This document shows, one piece after another, positions 35,101-47,243 of a stretch of 64,000 nt of DNA. The translations under genes and the position numbers were made by a program. The notes below the pieces were generated by a model. The model did no database searches and had not been told where the DNA came from. It worked only from the letters and a program-made list of their open reading frames with translations. The stretch covers positions 1,724,727-1,788,726 of the forward strand of contig OX459106.1 in NCBI GenBank assembly GCA_949775045.1, in the 5' to 3' direction. Numbering within the stretch: position 1 is the stretch's first letter; every line of letters begins with the position of its first letter. Origin of the DNA: Metridium senile (Eukaryota; Cnidaria; Anthozoa; Actiniaria; Metridiidae).

Positions 35101-35524
35101 ATTTCTAAATTAAAAAATACCGACCTAAGGTAATTCATGTTTTAAGCTTTTTTAAAGGAAATTTGAAAATTCCTAATTTGAAAAAAGTACAACCTAAGAC
35201 AAGTTCATGTTTTCAAGCTTTTGAAAGACATATTTAAATAATTTGTTTTGAATGATGAGAGTGATGTAGATGATTTTACAGTATCAGGTAGTAAGTTCCT
35301 TTCAGTCTCCTTTTCTTGTCGTAAATATTTACTCATTTGTTTTTCGTCTTTTAAGTCTCTGCGGCTATTTTTGCCTTTTTTCTGGCAGTCAATTTGAACA
35401 TCTGTAAGGTTAGTTTTGCATTTCTGTTTACCTATTTTTCCAATGTACCTTTTTACACCTGTTTTTTATGGTTATGTACCATTTGTCCGTTATTTTCTTT
35501 AGGATTTTCATCTTGAACTCTAAA

Positions 35525-35992
35525 TGTATATATGTGGGTCTGATCCGCGGTTATATGATTTGTGTATTATTATGATCGTCGCGGAGAAATAAGCAACTTA
35601 TGTAATTGCAATTATAGAAGCCTGAAAAAAATTCGGGACTTCAACGGGATTTGAGCCCATGAACTTTGCAGTACCTTTGCAGTACCTTTGCAATGCTCTA
35701 CCAATTACATAAATTGCTTATTTCTCCGCGACGATCATAATCATACACAAATCATATAACCGCGGATCAGACCCACATATATACATACTTTTCACTCTGT
35801 GGGCGAATTAACTCAACAAAATGACCTCCTACCAACATATGTGGCTTCATAGCTCAGTTGGCAGAGCATTGCACCGGTACTGCAAAGGTCATGGGTTCAA
35901 ATCCCGTTGAAGTCCCGAATTTTTTTCAGGCTTCTATAATTGCAATTACATAAATTACTTATTTCTCCGCGACGATCATAATCATACACAAA
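35525..35992 (+). mobile_element. tRNA-like SINE (composite copy) with 12-bp target duplication
   Basis: It is bounded by the direct duplication TTGAACTCTAAA (35,513-35,524 and 35,993-36,004). It starts near GTGGGTCTGATCCGCGGTTA and contains a partial inverted copy with CTTTGCAGTACC repeated, then a complete tRNA-like domain. It ends in the TTCTATAATTGCAATTAC / CTCCGCGACGATCATAATC tail. The internal arrangement suggests template switching during reverse transcription. Confidence 0.8.
35843..35914 (+). tRNA. tRNA-like cloverleaf of the SINE (GGT anticodon position)
   Basis: All four stems can be drawn: acceptor GGCTTCA/TGAAGTC, D arm GCTC...GAGC, anticodon stem TTGCA/TGCAA with loop CCGGTAC, and T arm ATGGG/CCCGT. 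The A and B boxes for polymerase III are good. The anticodon position reads GGT (threonine-like), but the base before it is C instead of the near-universal U33. With the SINE tail attached, this points to a retroposon promoter and not a working tRNA gene. Confidence 0.55.
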
Positions 35993-36074
35993 TTGAACTC
36001 TAAACTCACTATTTCATTTATTTCACTTCTTTAATTTGTTTCATCAGGTTGCTTTTAATTATTGCTTGATTTAA

Positions 36075-36801
36075 GGACAGGTCCTACTATTGCCACTGCG
36101 CGTGCATGCTACTGCGCATCCACATAATTTCCATTTTAACGCGCTATCTTACCTCAAAAGATGACAAAATACAAATAAATAATCATCTAACGATGGTAGA
36201 CGCGACGGTAGCGGTTTTTTATAAAAACAGTCCCACAATGCACTTATGATGACGAATTTCTTTACTTAGTAGGGAGGGCACCGGAAAGAAATTGTCTTAT
36301 GATGATCTTCGGCGGCAAAGTTTACCACGCCATAACTTTTTTAAAACGCCCGGTAACCCCAATTTTTTTACAACTGCAATTATTAAGAACATGTTAAACA
36401 ATTGTTTTGATGTAAAATTTCGAACAACTGATTTTTGAATGGAAAATAGACAAAAATTCGAATTTTCTGAACCTCGTAAAATTCAAGTCGCGATGCTAAA
36501 AAAATCATATTTCACTACTAACTTTTGAAAATACGTTACAAAATATATATTCCTATTAGAAAATTACTTGTTCATTGTTTACCGCTATCAAAGAGATGTT
36601 TCAATGAAAATCCTTTAAAAAAAAAATATTTGTCGATGCCGGTAAAATCGTGACATCAGCCATATTTAAGACTCATTATTTCTCTTAAATGCCCGGTGAC
36701 CCCACCTTTTTTAGACAGATTTGTAGAACCTTCTGAAGGGTTAAAACAACTCACATAGTTGTTTGAAGAATACCTTACTTTTTAATTAGTAGGCCCCGTC
36801 C
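36075..36801. mobile_element. Harbinger-like non-autonomous element with TAA duplication
   Basis: The inverted ends GGACAGGTCCTACTA and (reverse) GGACGGGGCCTACTA are flanked by TAA on both sides (36,072-36,074 and 36,802-36,804). A 3-bp TWA duplication fits PIF/Harbinger. An internal GCCCGGT(A/G)ACCCC block occurs twice (about 36,350 and 36,690). No coding frame is present. Confidence 0.6.
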
Positions 36802-36804
36802 TAA

Positions 36805-37852
36805 ACAAATTTTCATTGCCATGTGGTTTTGGTGAGATAGCTTATCGTATGTATATGTTTTCTTTTGTTTTTTGTTGTTCAAGACATCAGACAAGCATAA
36901 GAACTAATGGCAGAGGCTAAACTTGGCATGATAAAAAAAATATATTGTGTAAAAAGTTGGTCGAATCAGGTCAGGGTCTTCTGGTGACTTTGCTACTGGT
37001 AACATTGTAACCCAGTACCACCTGCCGCATGGTCGGGTTGTCGACGACTAAACCGGCTCCCCCACTAACTTTATGTATCGATTGCAAGAAAGTTGCAAAT
37101 TGCAGCGAAATTATTGTATTTTAATTTATTTTCGAAATTAAAACACAAATAATGTATGGTTTGGAAGGATGTTTTGGAAGGACACCATACATTTCTCTCT
37201 AATGTATCATGTCACAATGGTTCTTTGTATAATAGAATGAATGATGATGAATATTGCTTTATTTAATTTAAGAAATTATCCATTAAAAAGACGCAAAACA
37301 AAAGAAGTTTAAAATAAAACATTTAAATTGCATAATTAGTTCATAAAATGTTTACACGTTTTCTTTCTTCATTCCTCGCCTTATCTCCGAACGATTCATT
37401 TTCTTAGTATAGTAATAAAACTGAATCCTTTTTGCATCAGATTTAATGCTGTTTAACAACTTTATTGGTATTACATTTAACAAAAACATAAAAAAGAAAA
37501 AAACATTCAAAAAGAAATGGTTTACATATATATGTCACCCAAAGGAGAATGCGGCAACAGGGCTCTAAGTTCATTAATATTGCCAGCACTTCCATATTGA
37601 TCTTTAATGAGTTAAACTAATAAAAGTATGTGTTATTCCATGGTCGAAAGCCAGTTCCATGTCATTGCCATGTAAGGTCATAAGGTACCATCAGTTAACT
37701 GTCCTACAAAGAAACATGAACAGTTTTGATATTGGTTGTTAAGCTTCGGTTAATGTAAATGCACGTAATTGTATTCATATAATGATGTACATATAAATGA
37801 CACATGATGTTCACGTAACCTTTTACGAAAAATGGCGACTCTCAGTAAAATA
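36805..37852. other. No gene seen
   Basis: This AT-rich spacer has a GGAAGGA-type short inverted repeat at ~37,160-37,195 and a LINE-like AATAAAG tail on the minus strand at ~37,255. Nothing else is recognisable. Confidence 0.5.
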
Positions 37853-37961
37853 GGCTAGACCTAGACCTAGACCTAGACCTAGACCTGGACCTAGACCTAG
37901 ATCTAGACCTGGACCTAGACCTAGACCTAAACCTGGACCTAGACCTAGACCTAGACCTAGA
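37853..37961. repeat. CTAGAC hexamer tandem repeat
   Basis: About 18 copies of CTAGAC occur with occasional CTGGAC and CTAAAC variants, ending 20 bases from the stop codon of the minus-strand ShKT/D8C gene. Confidence 0.9.
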
Positions 37962-37981
37962 CTACTTACCTATTGTGGTGT

Positions 37982-39193
37982 CTAGTAGTTGCCACAGTAA
38001 CGGTAATAGCAATCGCTATAAAGTAGTTTGTTGAGGTAGAATACATAGAAATCTCCACAGTTGGTGATTTTGATGTTGACCTTCCTCCAACAGCAATCAT
38101 TTTTAAATCTTTTATTTCCTTTCATGCTAAAGCACACTTGTCTTGTAACGGTTTGTCCTCTAATTTTTGGGTAGTTACCATTAACCCATCCTGAAGCGTG
38201 GGTACCACAACGGTTTGAAGGCACGCATCTATGAAGCACAAATAAAATAAATATACGTAAAATAAACAGGAAAGTCAAATTAATAATTGATTGATATATG
38301 TATACGTAAATGACTATAAGAATATTAATCACGCGATATAATGCTGATGAGATAGTGAAGCGTGGGTACCACAACGGTTTGAAGGCACGCATCTATGAAG
38401 CACAAACAAATAACATGAACAAGATAAACATGTACAATAATTAGAAAATTCAAATGAATAATTGACAGATTGATATATGTAAATGACTATTCTAAGAATA
38501 TTAATCACGAGATATAATGCTTATGGAATAGTGAAACAATAGTAGTAATAAAATGATGATAATGATATGTTCATAAAAATAATTTTTACTATCCATATCA
38601 AAATCACTTCCGGTGCTATGTCGAGCTCCAACATACACGAATGTTTCGACTGTTTTCCGCTCTCTCGTGAATTTAAGTAAACTTGCCTTTCGATTACCAA
38701 TAGATATAGTAAAGCATTATGTAAGCTATGCCTAATAATAATATGAAAGGATTTGAAGCGGTTTTCGATACGTCAAATTATGCGTACAAATGCTGTACTG
38801 GTGTTATTGTCACCAATATCAAATGTCATGCAATGTAAGGAATGATTTTGATCTAGGTAATATTGGTGATAATGATGGCTATTGCTAATATAATTCTAAC
38901 CATACTTGTTTGGGATAAAAGTTCCAGTCGATCCAATCAAGCGGTACCACCCAACAATAATCCTGTGGTCACATTGAACTACTCCTGTGGGACGACTTTG
39001 TTGACGAGTCTTGTCATGGATATTCCAGTATTTACGGCATTGTTTAGGCACTATAGGACAATAAGGGTATAAATAAGAATCTGTTTTACTAATGCTTTAT
39101 ATCTTATTACAGTTATTATTTGATACCATTATTAGTATCATTCCCATTGCAACTATTCTATGCAAGCACCGGTCCATTACCTGCCTGTTTGTG

Positions 39194-39239
<46 letters not shown>

Positions 39240-42200
39240 TGTATTAGTTACTTACGTGTGCAGTGGCCACATGTTTTTTTACAATAGTACTTAGCATTCC
39301 TGCTTTCACAGCTATTAAAGACCACCGCGGTCTTGCATTGTACAGCGGAAAGCTTGTCCAAACAAGGCAGTGCTGGTGCTGTTGAATAAATAAACAAAAA
39401 ATCAAGGATGTTTAAAATTCAGTGATGCAATTCATATTATATATGACATATTTGAGATACCATGTGCCTTGTGATTTGGTCGAAGCACAGAACTCAATGG
39501 CTTTTCTCACTTCAGCAACCAAAATACAAAATGAGCTATTTTAGCGACTTGTTGTCTCCAGTCTTGGTTCAGTACCAAAATCGGCGTAAAAAAATATTGA
39601 TTGTAATGAAAGAAAACCGTAACATCTCGTACTGTGCACAATATATAAATATATCAGTTTATATAATATATAATTATATATGTATATATATACCCTTTGT
39701 TTTCTTATTGTCTTGCCCTACGTTTCATCGAGACTTTAAGGAAAAGTTTGGATGCAACGTTCATTGATTTCCAAGTAAAGACAACAATTAAAATGGGCAT
39801 ACTTTTATATATATATGTATATTTATTTCAGATTGTCTTATAAAAAATAAAATAATAAATAATAAATTAATAAGATAAATATATTTCTTGTATACTAACT
39901 TGTAGAAGGTCTTCTTGTTGTAGTTGGTGCTGCAAAGTAATACGAATATTTATATCATCAAAATAGTTCAAGACACTTCTTTTTTAAAATATGATTGTTG
40001 TAGTCAGGATTCATGATTTTTACAAAAGAATTAGGTTGTCTCTGACTAAATTTGATGATATAAATGCAACTGATAAAGGCTAAAGACTTAGCCGAAACGT
40101 CTTATTAAATATCGTCAAATTTAGTCAGAGACAACCTAATTCTTTTGTAAAAAAAAAAACACACTTCTTTTTAATTCCTATGTTTTCCGCATATATAATT
40201 ACTATTCTTATCATCTTTATTTTCCATATTGTTACTATAATCATTTACATTTTCCTTTTCACTACTTTATTTATTTTCCATACTAATTGTAAGAGCACTA
40301 CTGAGATTTATTATTATTATTATAATTATTTGCCTTTCTATAATATTATATTAGTCACTTACGTTTTGTGACCGGTTTGCAGTGGCGACAGGTTTTTTTA
40401 CAATGGATTCTATCTCTGGCCGTTGAACAATCGCGTGATTTCACCAAGCGATTACAGTACCTAGCCGACATTTTGTCAAGACAAGGCGGTGCTAGAGAAA
40501 CATACAAAACAAATCAGAATATGAATATTTTAAATCAATAAAACCCAATGGTGCTGTTGAATAAAGAAATACAAAATTAAAGATGCTGTGCAATTTTATT
40601 TAAAATTCGTGAAAGGGCAGTTTAAAACCAAGTCTACAATTTAAGGAACAAAACCTTTTCGCTAAACACCAGTCATTTTCGTTTCAGCTTGATAATTAAT
40701 ATTTTATTATGTACTTATTTGTAACTTTTTTTACTTTTGAAACTATCGTATTTAAATAAATTTGCCTGCCTGCCTTGCTTGCCCGCTTAGCGAAATCAAT
40801 TTAATACTATTTATATATTTATATATACGCGTTGTGATTGGTCGAGTGCTGTGCTTTCTAAGTGAATGAAGACAAATCTATAAAGCCAGCCAACCAACAA
40901 ATAAATAAAAATAGGTAAATAAGACTACTACATATTTAGTTTATACTTACTTGTTGGAGGCCCAGTTGTTGTGCTTGTTGCTGCAAAATAATACCATTAG
41001 CTTTATTATCCAAAACAGTTCAAGACGTTGTAAATACAAAAGGTGATTACACCAACCAAGCAACCAACCAAGCAAAGGCCTGCCCCTGGACCTTAAATCG
41101 CCGTAATTTAATGCGTTTTAAAGCATTTTAAGGCGATTTAAGGCGATTTAAGAAAATATGGACAAACTTCGAGTGAAGTTTTAAGGCGTTTTAGTGCGGT
41201 TTAAGGCGATTTAAGGCGATTTAAGAAAAAAAATAAGAAAATCAGAGGCGCCATAAGGAAATTTTAAGCTATTTACAGCGATTTAGGAATGTTTAAGAAA
41301 ATATATGGTGAAGAAGATGCATTTTCTGGTGGTTTAAGTAATTTTTTTTGTAAAAATGAACAACATTTTAAGTTCATTTAAGGAAATTTGAAAATAAAGG
41401 TATCATTGTTCAAAATATCATTTAAATATAATACTTCTAGTAAGGAAAGGCCAGTTTAAACTTTACATCAAAAATTGTATTCAATAAAGGTCAGTTTCAT
41501 ATTAATATATGGAATGCCTGTGATTCATTTACATAATTGATTTAGAGTGCAGATATCATATCCATGAAATACAAAATAGTACAACAGGATGCTAGTTAAA
41601 ACAATAGAATAGAGTGCAAATAGCGTAACAATTAAAGCACTTTTAAACAATGATTATCAATTATTTTAACATAGTTTAATACTATGAAACCAGTTGCAAA
41701 ACAATTATTTTTATATCTTTTTTATTTTGAATATTTTTATCATCAAAACTTTTAAACAACACTTCCTTTGTACATCTTTCTGTATATACATATAAATTAA
41801 ATAATTATATACGTTCTGGGTGCTTTCATTAAGGATTGTTGGCTATTTTCTAAGAAACATTTGTTTGAATTTGTATAATATTGCTAACCTCCAACAATAA
41901 GAATCTAATCTTTATTGTAGTAGATATTTTTCCAGATTAAACAAACGTTTCTGAAACCAGAGACTGAACAGTAACGAAATTATTAAAGCTAATATTTCTA
42001 CATACCACTGATGAAGATTTAAAGTCTCATCTTATCTTGATGTTAGTTAGTGTAAATGTTTCTGAAATTGTTTTTCCTGTCGCATTGATGATCCTTACAG
42101 AAAAACTTGGTTTTTGATACATAAATTAATCTTTTATGTATAAATAATCTCAGCGTGCATTTTCGGATCTTTCTCAGGAACCCATCCTATTTGTTGACGT

Positions 42201-44693
42201 TCTCCAGATCGTATAGACAGCAAAATACCTTGATCCAAAAGCAAGTGTTTTTTCTTATGTTCACTTCAAATACTTCTTCTGACTGATAATTACAGCAATA
42301 ACTTCTTTACTTGATGCATACTTGGACGTTCCACTATTGGAAGGTGATGTCTGTGGCAGGTGGCAAGTCTTTTTTCCTTCTTGCTTCCTGGTTTTGATCT
42401 TATTTACAAGATGATCTCTTGTAAGTACCTTTACAGGAGATGACAGAAGCTCAAAATAAAACTATGTTCGAGTATTCCGCCATTTTGATTTGTCCCAGTC
42501 TCTCACGCTAAGTCCTGACATGTGACCTATCTGACATGTGTTACTGTGCTGTCATAATATTATCGGCTATGACTCCCTCAATGGGAACTTTTTCTTTGAC
42601 GATCGAGTAAAACAATTTTTTCAACGCTTTGACGAAGTATCGATTAGCCGATACCGATTAGCCTCGTTGGCCATTTCTGAGCTTCGTATTAAAAATCAAG
42701 AGTTCACTCAGTGAGTCGATGTATATTACCGTTCAGATTTGACAGAAAGTCTCATGAAATTGACCAGTAATTGGACACTCCTCCATCCACTCCCCCATCC
42801 CAACGGAGAAACACCTGTGCGGTGTTATCGCAGGCTCACAAAACCAATTTAAAATGGCGAACAGCAAGCTAAGATAGTTGAAGTGTTTTATATTTGCATG
42901 TGTTTTCCACTCGTTTATGTAAAATACGCAGACAACCTATTTGCACAAGTAAAGCTGAACAAATGATATTAACTTACAATGGCTTAATGGTGACCTTTTA
43001 CTGTGTGACTGACCATATTAATGTGTGACTGCATGCTGCTCACGTAAGTAGAATTCTGACACTTGATTCGATTTGTACAATAAGATTTACTAGTAAAGTT
43101 TTCGAGATAGTTCGGTGAAAACCACATAAAATGTTAATCAATTTCTTTTCAATTTTCTTTCATATTTCGCTAGATTGATGATAAATATTTGTTATAGAAT
43201 AACCAACAAAAAATATTCTAAAATGTTATAAATAAATAATATGTTCTTGCAGTTTTGTTACTGAGTACTTTTAATGTGCTTTTATGTATATTTGCATGTA
43301 GAAAATTCACAAAAAATGTTGAATTGTGCATTCCAAGACTGAAATATATTGTTGGTTTCAAAGGTAGCAAATATAGATTGATTTGCATTTCATATGAAGC
43401 TAATATACAAAACATAACTCTAATACACTGTACTGACATAATGGCATAAACTGCACAATGCATTTTGGTCTTGCATGGAATGTACTATTCAGTATTCATA
43501 AGTCAAACTCTTTCTGGAATAGTTATATATTGTATATACCGTATATATATGTATGATTACATCCTATTGCAGAAGGATTTGAGCACATATTTATACAAAC
43601 AATCTAATTTAATTAACATCCAGATAAACTAGTATTTTGAATTTTGCATCTCATTTATATTTGTATATTTGACTGTATATATAAATGTGTACCACAATCA
43701 TTCTGTACTTGAGGGTATGCATGTATAATTACTTTTATAATAAATACTCTCAATTTCAGAAAGGTTGTGGTTAATTATGTACATGTACATATATAATTAT
43801 ACCAATACCTTAATATTCGGTGTATCTTTTTATGATTTTTTTTATATTTACGTGTGTTTAAAAGGATAAGAACATTCATTGCAGAATATTAAGTTGTCCT
43901 TCAGTAGCATTTTGGAAGGTATTATGAGAGTAGGTTTGAGGCCATGTACTATACTGTATTTATTTATTTGGATCTATCTTCTGATGATGTCGGCGTCCAA
44001 CAAAAGCTCAAGACCCAAATAAATAAATAAAATAGTACATGGCCTCAAACCTACTCTCATAATTTATTGCAGTGTTTTTAGTTTGCATCTTTTTAGATAA
44101 TTAGCCTTAGTTACTACAAGGTGTGCATATACTGCAATCAAGTATATATATATATCAATATAATGAAAATGGGTCGCAATGTTTTTAAGTGATTTTAGGC
44201 GATTTAGCGCGTTTTAAGGCGATTTAGCGCGTTTTAAGGCGATTTAGCGCGTTTTAAGGCGGTTTAAGGCGATTTAGCGCGATTTAAGGTCCGGGGGCAG
44301 GCCTAAGCAACCAAGCAACCAACCAAGCAACCAACCAAGCAACCAACCAAGCAACCAACCAAGCAACCAACCAAGCAACCAACCAAGCAACCAAGCAACC
44401 AACCAACCAACCAACCAACCAACCAACCAACCAACCAACCAACCAACCAACCAACCAACCAACCAACCAACCAACAACAAATTTAAAGATGCTGTGCAAT
44501 TTTATTTAAAATTCGTGAAAGTCTATAATTTAAGGAACAAAACCTTTTCGCTAAACACCAGTCATTTTCGTTTCAGCTTGATAATCAATATTTTATTATG
44601 TACTTATTTTTTCCTTTTTCCTTTTGAAACTATCGTATTTAAATAAATTTGCCTGCCTGCCTGAAGTCCCTCCAGCCGAAGCTGATCTTCCAA

Positions 44694-44725
<32 letters not shown>

Positions 44726-47174
44726 CTTAAAGCTACACGGATAAAAGAGAAGTTTTCTGTCTTTCTGTATTTCTGCACTGTACAAAATCTTACCTATTGG
44801 CTCAAATCGATCACGTGTAATTACAATTCCTAGATAATGCACGCTTAGCGAAATCAATTTAGTACTATTTAGAATCTTTTCGTTCGTTCTTTGTTGGCAA
44901 ATACTGTTATTTATTTCATAAGTACTGAGATTTATGTATAAAATTCCAGTGATGTAAAAATCGTTCGGTTTTAAGTCACAGCCAATCAGCGATGCGAACG
45001 ATGAAATTTCACTATCGTTCGCGGCATCTGATTGGACGAACGATTTTTTTCACTAGTGAAAAGGTTTTGTGCGGGAATCTACCTCACTGGCGCGAAAACT
45101 TTCAACCGCCTTTGGTCAAAATGTTGGGAATGTTTGTTGACAGCGATTCGACTGAAAATGTTATTTTAACACAAGAAAACAAAGCTATTTCGAAAACATA
45201 TATCCAATGTGATGTTGCTATAGAAAAACGTCTTGGAATTCAAGAAAGAAGCAAGAAAAGTTGACAAATTTCTAGATGTAACCCAGTTTATTTATTACTT
45301 TCAAAGACGGGAAAGCTAAGACTATTCTCGCTCTGAAGTTAATTATTTGGTTTTGAGCGACATATGAAGAAAACAAGTGACATGAATGACCTCCTATTTG
45401 AACAGACAAGTCCTTCTTTCCAAACAGAAAGAGCTAAAGAAAAAAGGAAATGAAAAAACTATAAATATAGTGAAGCAGTCGGCAAAGTTCACACTAGAGG
45501 AATCTCGCTCAGCTACTGCCGAAGCGTTGTCAATGCAAGACTATTTAACCATTTAATAATGCTTTTTAAAAAAAAGCATTGAAGATAAGTAAATTTGCCT
45601 TTTACAACGGTATTCTTCATGATTTTGTTGCTACTTTTCGTTGTTTAAAATGTTGAAAGAAAATATTGAATTTTTTTAATCATTGAATCGTTTACCATAG
45701 AACCCATTTCATGGTATATTTGATGCATGTTGTCATTAATGTTGAAAATAAATCTCAGTACTTATAAAATAAAAAAATTACATCATGGTTAGTTCGCTTG
45801 TACGATTTTATTCACTCGTTGTGTAGAATTACAAACTCACTCGCTCGCAGAGCCTCGCTCGTTCGTTTGTAATTCTTCACAACTCGTGAATAAAAATCGT
45901 ACGCCTCACTAACCATGAAGTAATCTCTATTTGCTGTCTGTACAATGGACTCGAAATTTCTTCACACTCCACTCGACCTACAGCTTTTTGCAGTATTTAG
46001 AATATCTGTTCATTGAACAGTTAGTGCGCGAATGTATCTGACAATAAATAACCCACTTCAGTTTCTAACTCCTAAATAGAGCAATGCTGCCGAATTTTCT
46101 ATTTCTTTCATAAAATATTTTATGAGAGTATAGTTTCACATAAGCCGGTTCTTGTATGCTAATGCGGTGTTTCTTATATGCTAATAAGGTCGTTCACAGG
46201 AGATATTAACAAATCACGTGCATACGTTGTTACAATAGAAACACAATTACAGTCTTTCTTAGAAAATCAATCAATAAGTTAAGAAATAAGTACAGAATGC
46301 ATCGCTGGCTTAAATAAAGATTATGTTGTTACTTTTGTTTATTAAAACAATAGAAATGAAGTACACGCTTTATATTATTACGTGAATTCGTCATATTTCT
46401 TGTCAACTACCTCATTAGCATATAAAAAACACAATAGCATATATGAACCGGTTTATGTGAAACTACTCTATTAGTAGTTACGTATCAAAGATATGCCTAT
46501 TCTTCTGTTGCAATCTCAACCTGTTAAAAAAAATCTCGCGCGCTAATCAAAGTCTTTTGTTACTGCTCACCTACAATACCATATATGGTAATGGCATTGT
46601 TTTCAAGATTGTATATGGTATTTTTGATATGAAAGCCAAACGAATCGACGTTCCGTACACTGTTAAATTATGGAGAACGCTTCTCAGCCGATCGGAGCGC
46701 GAGATTTATATCAAATATTATATATATTATATATATTATATTATATTATATAAGTCACTCACGAGGGCATTTGCTACAGGTTTTTTGACAATACTTGCGA
46801 GCAAGACTGCCTCCACAACTGCCAAATTTCTTCAATGTGCTGCAGAAACTAGCCAAAACCTTGTCAACACAAGGTGGTGCTAGAGAAACAAATAAACCAA
46901 TCAAAATACGAATATGCTTTAAATAAATAAAACTCTATGATGCTATTAAATAAATAATCACACATTTAACGATATGCAAAATTCACTGATGCAAGTCAGT
47001 ATTATTTATTTGAGATACTATACGCGTTGTGATTGGTCGAGTGCTGTGCTTCTAAGTACATGAAGACAAATCTATAAAGCCAACCAACCAACACATAAAT
47101 AAAAATAGGTAAATAAGACTACTACATATTTAGTTTATACTTACTTGTTGGAGGCCCAGTTGTTGTGCTTGGTG
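37982..47174 (-). CDS. Multi-ShKT and D8C-domain secreted protein, 8 exons, 5' incomplete
   Basis: In transcript order, the exons are 47,174-47,145 (linker), 46,879-46,763 (ShKT), 40,980-40,951 (linker), 40,491-40,363 (ShKT), 39,929-39,900 (linker), 39,378-39,256 (ShKT), 39,050-38,906 and 38,228-37,982 (D8C, stop TAG). All borders are GT/AG and the frame is continuous. Linkers and ShKT exons are all phase 1-1; the intron inside D8C is phase 2. Each linker is 10 codons, Thr/Pro-rich (for example TSTTTGPPT). Each ShKT exon has six cysteines ending C-x3-C-x2-C ([24 protein letters not shown]). The D8C part has the family signs [31 protein letters not shown] and RYCG, as in uromodulin and OIT3. 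An extracellular matrix or adhesion role is inference. The signal-peptide exon was not found; it may lie beyond 47.2 kb. Confidence 0.8.
38195..38540. repeat. Tandem duplication of the last-exon acceptor region
   Basis: About 160-180 bp, including the splice acceptor and first ~30 coding bases of the terminal exon (GCGTGGGTACCACAACGGTT to ATCTATGAAGCACAAA), is repeated directly at about 38,358-38,540. The second copy is therefore a decoy acceptor with a partial exon. It lies in the intron and gives no full D8C end. Confidence 0.85.
39188..39238. repeat. (TGCC)n microsatellite
   Basis: About 11 TGCC copies in the intron just downstream of a ShKT exon; related short TGCC runs occur at 40,765 and 44,650 in duplicated copies of intron sequence. 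Confidence 0.9.
40021..40149. mobile_element. 129-bp foldback with degenerate hammerhead-like core
   Basis: Arms of about 40 bp (TACAAAAGAATTAGGTTGTC and the complement) enclose CTGATAA, a perfect GGCTAA/TTAGCC stem and CGAAACGTC. This has hammerhead layout, but the invariant G of CTGATGA is replaced by A, so it should be inactive. It lies in an intron of the ShKT/D8C gene. Confidence 0.6.
40570..41060. repeat. Intron segment shared with 44,476-44,880 and 46,950-47,450
   Basis: Blocks such as AAAGATGCTGTGCAATTTTA, TTTCGCTAAACACCAGTCAT and the whole linker-exon neighbourhood (AGTTTATACTTACTTGTTGG) recur in the three places. This shows that linker-plus-ShKT modules spread by local duplication. 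Confidence 0.85.
41076..44304. mobile_element. AGGCCT-ended element with 6-bp target duplication (copy 2)
   Basis: The inverted ends AGGCCTGCCCCTGGACCTTA and AGGCCTGCCCCCGGACCTTA (reverse) are flanked by the direct duplication AAGCAA (41,070-41,075 and 44,305-44,310). Subterminal TTTTAAGGCGATTTAAGG-type repeats occur at both ends, densest at 41,100-41,230 and 44,185-44,290. It is 3,229 bp long with no transposase and no domain in its short frames. It sits in an intron of the minus-strand ShKT/D8C gene, within a CCAA-type microsatellite, and contains a foldback at 43,921-44,063. It shares end and duplication style with the 4,331-7,494 element. Confidence 0.82.
43921..44063. repeat. Foldback repeat, 143 bp
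   Basis: Arms ATTATGAGAGTAGGTTTGAG and the complement face each other around CTGATGATGTCGGCGTCCAA, a possible remnant of the CTGATGA-type core seen elsewhere in the window. Confidence 0.7.
44305..44475. repeat. (CCAA)n / CCAAGCAA microsatellite
   Basis: A tetranucleotide run with GCAA variants follows the AGGCCT-ended element. The Gly-Trp-Leu-Val repeat frames on the minus strand come only from this repeat. Confidence 0.95.
44476..46762. other. Intron of the ShKT/D8C gene with three foldback elements
   Basis: It holds a partial duplicate of intron sequence (44,476-44,880). Foldbacks lie at 44,948-45,054 (arms with AATCGTTCG / CGAACGATT) and 45,777-45,925 (arms CATGGTTAG... and complement). 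A 343-bp inverted-repeat element lies at 46,126-46,468 (ends GAGTA(TA)GTTTCACATAA). A segment at 46,486-46,625 is repeated at 63,494-63,645. The 90-codon frame at 44,992-45,264 overlaps the foldback, and I do not recognise it. Confidence 0.6.
46486..46625 (+). repeat. Dispersed direct repeat C, copy 1
   Basis: CAAAGATATGCCTATTCTTC through AATCTCGCGCGCTAATCAAA and CATATATGGTAATGGCATTG matches 63,494-63,645 in the same orientation with few differences. Confidence 0.85.
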
Positions 47175-47243
47175 CTGCAAAATAATACCATTAGCTTTAT
47201 TATCCAAAACAGTTCAAGACGTTGTAAATACAAAAGGTGATTA

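Noticed and set aside
44992..45264. 90-codon frame with a hydrophilic tail
   Set aside because: Its start lies in a foldback repeat, I recognise no domain, and it sits inside an intron on the other strand.
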